From NCBI GenBank assembly GCA_001773255.1, contig MEWF01000026.1, forward strand, positions 1 to 17,176: a DNA stretch of 17,176 bases. The letters run 5' to 3'. The DNA comes from a candidate division WWE3 bacterium RIFOXYC2_FULL_42_13. GTDB taxonomy: Bacteria; Patescibacteriota; WWE3; UBA101185; UBA10185. Positions 12,435 to 17,176 of the stretch are shown here, in pieces; position 1 is the first letter of the stretch, and each line of letters opens with the position of its first letter. The position numbers were made by a program, and so were the translations under genes. The notes beneath the pieces are model-generated. The model did no database searches and had not been told where the DNA came from. It worked only from the letters and a program-made list of their open reading frames with translations.

Positions 12435-14636
12435 CTAAACAGACAGGAGCTCTTTCTCAGACCTCTTCAACAAAACAGCATTTGTAGCAACAATTATAGA
12501 AGAAGCTGACATCAGCAAAGCCGAGAATTCAGGACGCAGGGTGATTCCATAACTGGTGTACAAAACTCCGGCGGCTATGGGGATTGCCAATACGTTGTAT
12601 ACGCTGGCCCAAACCAGATTTTGTTTCATCTTTCTGACCGTAGCCTTGCTGAGTCTGATCGCATTTAAAATGTCCGCCGGGTCCGATCTCATTAGAACCA
12701 CATCGGCAGTTTCAATAGCAACGTCTGTTCCCGCACCGATCGCAATACCTATATCGGCCTGAGCCAAAGCAGGGGCATCATTTACGCCATCACCTACCAT
12801 TGCCACGAATTTTCCCTCACCTTGCAATTGTTTTACATATTTAGCTTTGTCTTCCGGCAAAACTTCCGAAAAAACCCTATCTATTCCAAGGTTTTTACCG
12901 ATAGTCTCGGCAGTTTTTTTGTTGTCGCCCGTTATCATGGCTACCTCGAGTCCCAGTTCCTTCATACTTTTTATAGCTCTCGCTGCCGTAGGTTTTACAG
13001 TATCTGCCGCCGCAGCTATTCCCGCCACACTACCATCTATCGCGAGTATCATCAGGGTCTTGCCCTCGTTCAGAAGTCTGTCTATGTCTGATTGAAGCGG
13101 GGAAATGTCGACATTTCTGTCCCGCATTAACTTTATGGTACCGACAAGTATACTTTTACCCTCTACGACAGCCTCAACACCGTGACCGGAAATATTATTA
13201 AAGCTGCGTATATCTTCGGGAATAGAAATGTTCCTTTTTTTCACTTCTTCCAAAACGGCTAAACTTAAAGGGTGCCCAGATTTGGCTTCGGCGGCGCTAG
13301 TTAGCCTTAACACTTCGTTTTCGTCGTGACTTTTATTTGCAACAACATCCGTAATTACCGGCTTTCCTTCCGTGAGCGTACCCGTTTTATCCAGTACAAC
13401 CACCTGAATTTTCGAAGTTTGTTCCAGAGTAGTTGCGTTTTTGATAAGAATATTGTGTTTAGCCCCGATACCTGTTCCGACGGCTACTGCTGTCGGTGTC
13501 GCAAGCCCTAATGCGTCGGGACACGCTATTACTACGGCGGATACGGCAAAAGTTAGGGCAAAAAGAAGAGTTTGGCCTCCTATAAAGTACCAATAAACAA
13601 AAGTTGCTAACCCTGCTCCTACGGCTAAAAGCACTAAATATTGGGCCGCCTTATCGGCTATTCTTTGACCCGGCGCCTTGGAATTTTGCGCGACCTCGAC
13701 CAATTTAACTATCTGAGCAAGAGCTGTGTCACTTCCTACTTTGGTCGCTTTAAATTGGACGGAACCTGATTGGTTAATCGAACCTCCTATTACAGCGTCA
13801 CTGGCTTTTTTAGAGACCGGAATTGATTCTCCTGTGACAAGCGACTCGTCGATCGACGTTTCACCCTGTATAACTTCTCCGTCAACGGGTACTTTATCTC
13901 CGGGTTTAAGAATAATCACATCCCCGACAACTACTTCCGATGTCGGTACCAACACCTCTTTTCCGTCCCTTATAACCCTTGCCTGAGGCGGAACCAGGTC
14001 AAATAAGGCTCGTAAAGCCTCCGAGGTGCCTCTGCGAGATTTCATTTCCATCCAGTGACCGAATAGAACGAAGGTGACAAGCATTGCCGCCGCTTCAAAA
14101 AACGTCTCGCCCCCGACAAACAGTGTAATGTATGCACTGAATAAATATGCTGCAAGGACGCCCACGGCTATCAATACCATCATGTTCAGGGTTTTATTTT
14201 TTAAAGCCTTGTAGGCTCCTATAGGAAATATGGAGCCGAATTTAAAAACGACCGGGGTTGTCAGAATAAACAAGATCCAGTTTTGTGGGATCGGTGTGGG
14301 TAAAGTGATTTTAAAGATATTTGTGAAAACAGGGGAGTAGAGAAGTGCAGGAATAGTAAGAAGTAAGGACCACAGAAACCTGTTTCTCATGTCTTTTTCC
14401 ATAAAAGCTGCCATGCTTGGGTCTGTCATTGCCTTTTCGTGGTCTTCGTGACTCATTTTGCTCATGTCGTGCCTGTTGTGGTTCATTCCACCCGCACCGT
14501 GTTCTTCATGGCCCATTTTAGCCATATCGTGACCGGCGTGCTCGTTCCCGCCCATTCCGTGACCCCCGTGTTCCTGCATGTTACCGTGGTCATGCTCCAT
14601 CCCGGAATGATTCGTTGCAGAATGTTCCTTGTTCAT
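12435..14636 (-). CDS. copB: CopB-like copper-translocating P1B-type ATPase, CPD motif
   Basis: A 733-aa heavy-metal pump of the cytoplasmic membrane. Instead of HMA domains it has a His/Met-rich N-terminal tail (14 His in residues 1-66), as in CopB. Then come eight predicted helices, the actuator with VTGES, the transmembrane metal motif C372-P-D374, phosphorylation site DKTGTLT (D416), nucleotide-domain SGHPLSLAV, and MVGDGVNDAP. Late helices have YN in M7 and MSASS in M8. CopB enzymes classically carry CPH, CopA and ZntA carry CPC; here Asp replaces the third position, so metal and oxidation-state preference are uncertain, with copper or silver favoured by context. Start set by AGGAGG (14646-14641) 4 nt before the ATG. 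Divergent from the copper fusion gene at 14788. Confidence 0.92.
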   Translation of the reverse strand: MNKEHSATNHSGMEHDHGNMQEHGGHGMGGNEHAGHDMAKMGHEEHGAGGMNHNRHDMSKMSHEDHEKAMTDPSMAAFMEKDMRNRFLWSLLLTIPALLYSPVFTNIFKITLPTPIPQNWILFILTTPVVFKFGSIFPIGAYKALKNKTLNMMVLIAVGVLAAYLFSAYITLFVGGETFFEAAAMLVTFVLFGHWMEMKSRRGTSEALRALFDLVPPQARVIRDGKEVLVPTSEVVVGDVIILKPGDKVPVDGEVIQGETSIDESLVTGESIPVSKKASDAVIGGSINQSGSVQFKATKVGSDTALAQIVKLVEVAQNSKAPGQRIADKAAQYLVLLAVGAGLATFVYWYFIGGQTLLFALTFAVSAVVIACPDALGLATPTAVAVGTGIGAKHNILIKNATTLEQTSKIQVVVLDKTGTLTEGKPVITDVVANKSHDENEVLRLTSAAEAKSGHPLSLAVLEEVKKRNISIPEDIRSFNNISGHGVEAVVEGKSILVGTIKLMRDRNVDISPLQSDIDRLLNEGKTLMILAIDGSVAGIAAAADTVKPTAARAIKSMKELGLEVAMITGDNKKTAETIGKNLGIDRVFSEVLPEDKAKYVKQLQGEGKFVAMVGDGVNDAPALAQADIGIAIGAGTDVAIETADVVLMRSDPADILNAIRLSKATVRKMKQNLVWASVYNVLAIPIAAGVLYTSYGITLRPEFSALLMSASSIIVATNAVLLKRSEKELLSV
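14421..14570 (-). repeat. Decameric HxxH repeat in the CopB tail
   Basis: HxxH pairs recur exactly every ten residues: 23/26, 33/36, 43/46, 53/56 and 63/66. Units at 33-42 (HAGHDMAKMG) and 53-62 (HNRHDMSKMS) are nearly identical, with the 43-52 unit (HEEHGAGGMN) between them, pointing to a 20-residue duplication built on a 10-residue module. Probable metal-binding tail. Confidence 0.8.
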
Positions 14637-14670
14637 GTAGCCTCCTTAATTATGGAAATAATCCTAATAC

Positions 14671-14698
14671 TGTATAATAATACATCGATAGCAGTAAA
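14671..14698 (-). promoter_or_regulatory. Promoter of copB-like gene with overlapping palindrome
   Basis: On the minus strand TTTACT (14698-14693), a 16-nt spacer and TATACA (14676-14671) form a moderate -35/-10 pair giving a leader of ~27 nt. The -10 lies inside the symmetric element TGTAT-AATA-ATACA (14671-14684), a plausible operator for a metal-responsive repressor. The 151-bp gap 14637-14787 holds this, the Shine-Dalgarno, and the divergent promoter at 14771. Confidence 0.45.
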
Positions 14699-14770
14699 TA
14701 TGATACACTGAGCTTTTGCACCTTGTTCATTATTTATCGCCCGCCTACCAAAAGCAGACGGAAGACGCTT

Positions 14771-14779
14771 TGCTATAAT
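14771..14779 (+). promoter_or_regulatory. Extended -10 promoter of the copper fusion operon (leaderless)
   Basis: TGCTATAAT is a perfect TGnTATAAT element ending 8 nt before ATG 14788. No Shine-Dalgarno precedes the ATG, so the message is likely leaderless. No convincing -35. Confidence 0.65.
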
Positions 14780-14787
14780 AAAGTCTA

Positions 14788-16224
14788 ATGCCTAAACGAA
14801 AAAAAACAAAAAATCCTATCGAGCGAACAGATCGGAACAAAAGGAAAATTGTACCCATCAAAGGAATGCATTGCCGTTCGTGTGAGATCTTAATAGAAGA
14901 TGAACTTCTAAAGGTGGCTGGGGTCAACAAAGTCAACGTAAGTGAGAAAAAAGGGATCGCCGAGGTATTCTACGAAGGAGAGATATCCGATGAACACATC
15001 GAGAAAGCTGTTTACGACTGCGGTTATAGCATCGGTAAAGACTCCAAAAGCTGGGTTTCAAAAAATCCCGTGGATTACGAAGATCTGATCAAGGCCGGAA
15101 TAGCTCTGGCATTTGTCTATTTTATCGCCAAAGGATTCGGTTTCTTTAACATTTCGTTCGGTTCAACCAACGATTTGACGAGTCTTTCCGTAGTTTTTCT
15201 GGTAGGACTTACGGCAGGCCTTTCCACATGCATGGCACTGGTAGGAGGATTGGTTCTGGGAGTTTCCGCAAGATTTTCTGAAAAACATCCTTATGCGACC
15301 GCTCTGCAAAAGTTCAAACCCCACCTCATATTCAACCTGGGAAGAATATTTTTCTTTGTAATACTAGGAGGTTTGATAGGCTACTTCGGTTCTTTTCTAC
15401 AGCTTGGACCTTCTTCGGTCGGATTTTTAACCATTCTGGTAGGAATTGTGATGTTGGTGCTTGGTTTACAAACAATCGGGGTATTTCCGGGACTCGAAAG
15501 AATCAAATTTACACTACCAAAAGGTCTGTATAAACTCGCCGGAATCGATACCAAGAAACAAAATGAGTACACTAACGAGGGTTCTTTTGTTCTCGGGGGT
15601 TTAACTTTCTTTTTGCCTTGCGGATTTACGCAGGCTATGCAGATATACGCAATCTCAAGCGGCAGTGTCCTAACAGGGTCTTTAACGATGGGTGTGTTTG
15701 CCTTAGGAACAGCTCCCGGTCTGTTAGGTGTCGGCGGACTTACCGCTTTAATAAAGGGCGCTTTTTCGAGACCGTTTTTCAAGTTTGTCGGCCTAATGGT
15801 AATGGGATTATCCGTATTCAATATTTCAAACGGATTAAATCTTGCAGGGGTCGCCCTTCCTGTATTCGGCGCCGTAAAAACCGTTTCTGCAACTCCGACG
15901 CCCTCCGTAACCGATCCTAACGTGACGATGGAAAATGGGGTGCAGGTCGTAAGAATGACACAAAACTATAACGGATACTTTCCAAAGACATTTACTATAC
16001 AGAAAGGGGTACCCGTAAAATGGGTTATAACTTCCACGAATTCAAACTCGTGCGCAGCAAGCATTTTTTCTTCACAGCTCGGTGTTAATAAATATCTGAA
16101 ATTGGGAGAAAACGTTATCGAATTTACACCCACAGAAGATGACACAATCCGGTTCTCGTGCAGTATGGGAATGTACTCGGGAACTTTTAATGTGGTTAAT
16201 TCAAATCCAAAAGGTAGCCGCTAA
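14788..16224 (+). CDS. HMA - DsbD/SafE-like membrane - cupredoxin fusion
   Basis: A 478-aa membrane protein in three parts. After a basic 20-residue start, residues ~21-85 form a heavy-metal-associated domain with GMHCRSC (C29, C32). Residues ~100-365 are a six- or more-helix DsbD_2/TauE-SafE-like domain whose paired cysteines C148 (GLSTCMALVGG) and C278 (LPCGF) sit in pseudo-symmetric helices, as in CcdA/DsbD thiol-electron carriers. After a Thr/Pro linker, residues ~385-472 form a cupredoxin-like domain, probably extracytoplasmic, with C422, C458, M460 and M462 (CSMGM) as likely copper ligands; the usual His ligands are absent. Such a protein could take copper from cytosol to outside or pass reducing power across the membrane. 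First gene of a copper operon; the next start is 19 nt on. Confidence 0.88.
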   Translation: MPKRKKTKNPIERTDRNKRKIVPIKGMHCRSCEILIEDELLKVAGVNKVNVSEKKGIAEVFYEGEISDEHIEKAVYDCGYSIGKDSKSWVSKNPVDYEDLIKAGIALAFVYFIAKGFGFFNISFGSTNDLTSLSVVFLVGLTAGLSTCMALVGGLVLGVSARFSEKHPYATALQKFKPHLIFNLGRIFFFVILGGLIGYFGSFLQLGPSSVGFLTILVGIVMLVLGLQTIGVFPGLERIKFTLPKGLYKLAGIDTKKQNEYTNEGSFVLGGLTFFLPCGFTQAMQIYAISSGSVLTGSLTMGVFALGTAPGLLGVGGLTALIKGAFSRPFFKFVGLMVMGLSVFNISNGLNLAGVALPVFGAVKTVSATPTPSVTDPNVTMENGVQVVRMTQNYNGYFPKTFTIQKGVPVKWVITSTNSNSCAASIFSSQLGVNKYLKLGENVIEFTPTEDDTIRFSCSMGMYSGTFNVVNSNPKGSR

Positions 16225-16243
16225 ACCGGCATGAAAAATAATA

Positions 16244-16459
16244 ATGAACTACAAATTACAACTACAAGGTTTGCATTGCGATTCCTGCAAGAAAATTGCG
16301 GAAAGAAGGCTTGGTAGACTAGAAGGAGTCACGTCCGTAAACATTAATATGGAAAATCAAACCGCGTTAATACAGACCGGTCATACGTTAAGCCAAACAG
16401 AAGTGGAAGAAATTCTAAAAGATACCGATTATAAAGTTACGGCGCTCACCGAAATATAG
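16244..16459 (+). CDS. CopZ-like HMA copper chaperone
   Basis: A 71-aa single heavy-metal-associated domain with beta-alpha-beta-beta-alpha-beta layout and metal site GLHCDSC (Cys 12 and 15). Leu replaces the Met of the common GMxCxxC. The C-terminal half (TEVEEILKDTDYKV) has Asp-Tyr where many copper chaperones have a Gly-Tyr. It would carry Cu(I) in the cytosol and hand it to the ATPase encoded next. No Shine-Dalgarno is apparent; it lies 19 nt after the fusion gene and 1 nt before the CopA start, so translation is probably coupled. Confidence 0.88.
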   Translation: MNYKLQLQGLHCDSCKKIAERRLGRLEGVTSVNINMENQTALIQTGHTLSQTEVEEILKDTDYKVTALTEI

Positions 16460-16460
16460 T

Positions 16461-17176
16461 ATGCAAAAGTTATTAAAGCTAAAAATTGAAGGTATGCACT
16501 GCGCCTCGTGCGAAACCCTGGTAAAGGATGAGTTGGGTGAGCTAAAAGGTGTGAGTGACATAAAAGTTGACGCAAACCTTGGAGAGGGCAGTGTACTTCT
16601 TGAAACCGACACTAACAATGTTGCCGATATTTTGTCGGCAGTGGAAAAGGCCGGTTATAAAGCTGTGATAGAGGAAGCTGCCGGCACCGTACCAACGGAT
16701 AATAAAAATGTCGTAGATACGACTAAAATACCCGCTTCAGCCGGGCAAACACCGGCCGCAGAACGTCCAAAAGGAATAAACAGAGTTTCACTCGATATTG
16801 AAGGCATGCATTGCTCCTCATGTGCCCTGCTTATCGAAAAATCCATCCGCAAAGTGGACGGAGTTAAAGAGACCAATGTTAATTTCGCCGCCGAAAAAGC
16901 TAGTGTATTGATCGACGGAACGGTGGTTGAAAAAGACGCATTACTTAAAGCTGTAGAAAAAGCGGGTTACAAAGCGTCGTTGACGCAACAAAATCAGTCG
17001 GACAGCGATAAAGAGAAACAGCAAAATCATATAAAAGTTATGTTCCGCAAATTTCTTATCAGTCTGATCCTAAGTATTCCCATGATCTATTTCATGATGT
17101 TTGATTTTATTTTAAATTTTCCCGGCCGTTCCGTGCTCTTACCTTATGTCGGAATAATTTCATTTATACTAACAAC
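16461..17176 (+). CDS. copA: CopA-type copper P1B-ATPase, N-terminal part; 3' partial
   Basis: The frame opens with ATG 16461, 1 nt after the previous stop, and continues without a stop to the right edge (238 codons). Two HMA domains are visible: residues ~4-70 with GMHCASC (C14, C17) and ~105-172 with GMHCSSC (C118, C121), both ending in AGYKA. A flexible Thr/Pro/Ala-rich linker (72-104) joins them. A charged Gln/Lys stretch is followed by the first membrane segment (FLISLILSIPMIYFMMFDF). This two-HMA layout is that of CopA Cu(I)-exporting ATPases. The CPC, DKTGT and GDGVND motifs lie beyond the window, so metal type rests on the HMA domains and on neighbours. Confidence 0.87.
   Translation, partial: MQKLLKLKIEGMHCASCETLVKDELGELKGVSDIKVDANLGEGSVLLETDTNNVADILSAVEKAGYKAVIEEAAGTVPTDNKNVVDTTKIPASAGQTPAAERPKGINRVSLDIEGMHCSSCALLIEKSIRKVDGVKETNVNFAAEKASVLIDGTVVEKDALLKAVEKAGYKASLTQQNQSDSDKEKQQNHIKVMFRKFLISLILSIPMIYFMMFDFILNFPGRSVLLPYVGIISFILT

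Noticed and set aside
12556..13986. Several plus-strand frames antisense to the copB-like gene
   Set aside because: Low-complexity translations without domains; the minus-strand ATPase is complete with all family motifs.
1..17176. CRISPR array, tRNA, rRNA, insertion sequence or prophage genes
   Set aside because: No regularly spaced repeats, cloverleaf-like segments, transposase or phage-type genes were seen on either strand.

Overview
The window reads as a bacterial chromosome segment from a fermentative organism. I infer a lineage of the Candidate Phyla Radiation (Patescibacteria, Microgenomates-like). The grounds are the combination of an ADP-forming acyl-CoA synthetase, a two-subunit 2-oxoacid:ferredoxin oxidoreductase, a cytosolic NiFe hydrogenase with few accessory genes, dense packing, and very short leaders behind extended -10 promoters. 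This is inference from gene content only; no marker gene is present. TGA is used as a normal stop (korA, the cation ATPase, the TPR gene), so the reassigned-UGA code of some CPR lineages does not apply. No rRNA, tRNA, CRISPR array or insertion sequence was seen, and no gene-free stretch exceeds 300 bases.

Layout. (1) 3-3724, plus strand: a fermentation operon. It begins with the end of an acyl-CoA synthetase ATP-grasp domain fused to a ferredoxin-NAD(P)-reductase-like flavoprotein domain. KorA (gamma-alpha fusion), KorB and a three-cysteine ferredoxin follow, then an EamA transporter (3734-4648). (2) 4650-5130: a self-contained unit with a promoter, strong Shine-Dalgarno, a small NifU-N-like gene and a bidirectional terminator. 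(3) 5129-8283: a compact hydrogenase locus with genes on alternating strands: a DUF6390-like gene (-), a maturation protease (+), the large and small subunits (-) and hypC (+). The protease and large-subunit genes overlap tail to tail by 61 bp. The small subunit and hypC diverge from a 21-bp gap containing overlapping -10 elements. (4) 8311-12423, plus strand: a P2-type cation ATPase, a TPR-like protein and a DMT membrane protein. (5) 12435-17176: copper handling. A CopB-type ATPase with a His/Met-rich tail and a CPD motif (-) is divergent from an HMA-DsbD-cupredoxin fusion, a CopZ-like chaperone and a CopA ATPase that runs off the right edge (+).

Likely joint function (inference): 2-oxoacids are oxidised by KorAB to acyl-CoA, CO2 and low-potential electrons. 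The acyl-CoA synthetase part of the fusion would recover ATP from the acyl-CoA, while its flavoprotein domain could move electrons between ferredoxin and NAD(P)H. The cytosolic hydrogenase could release surplus electrons as H2. The copper block would protect these iron-sulfur and NiFe enzymes; its two ATPases, chaperone and membrane thiol/cupredoxin protein form a coherent export set, but no regulator gene is visible.
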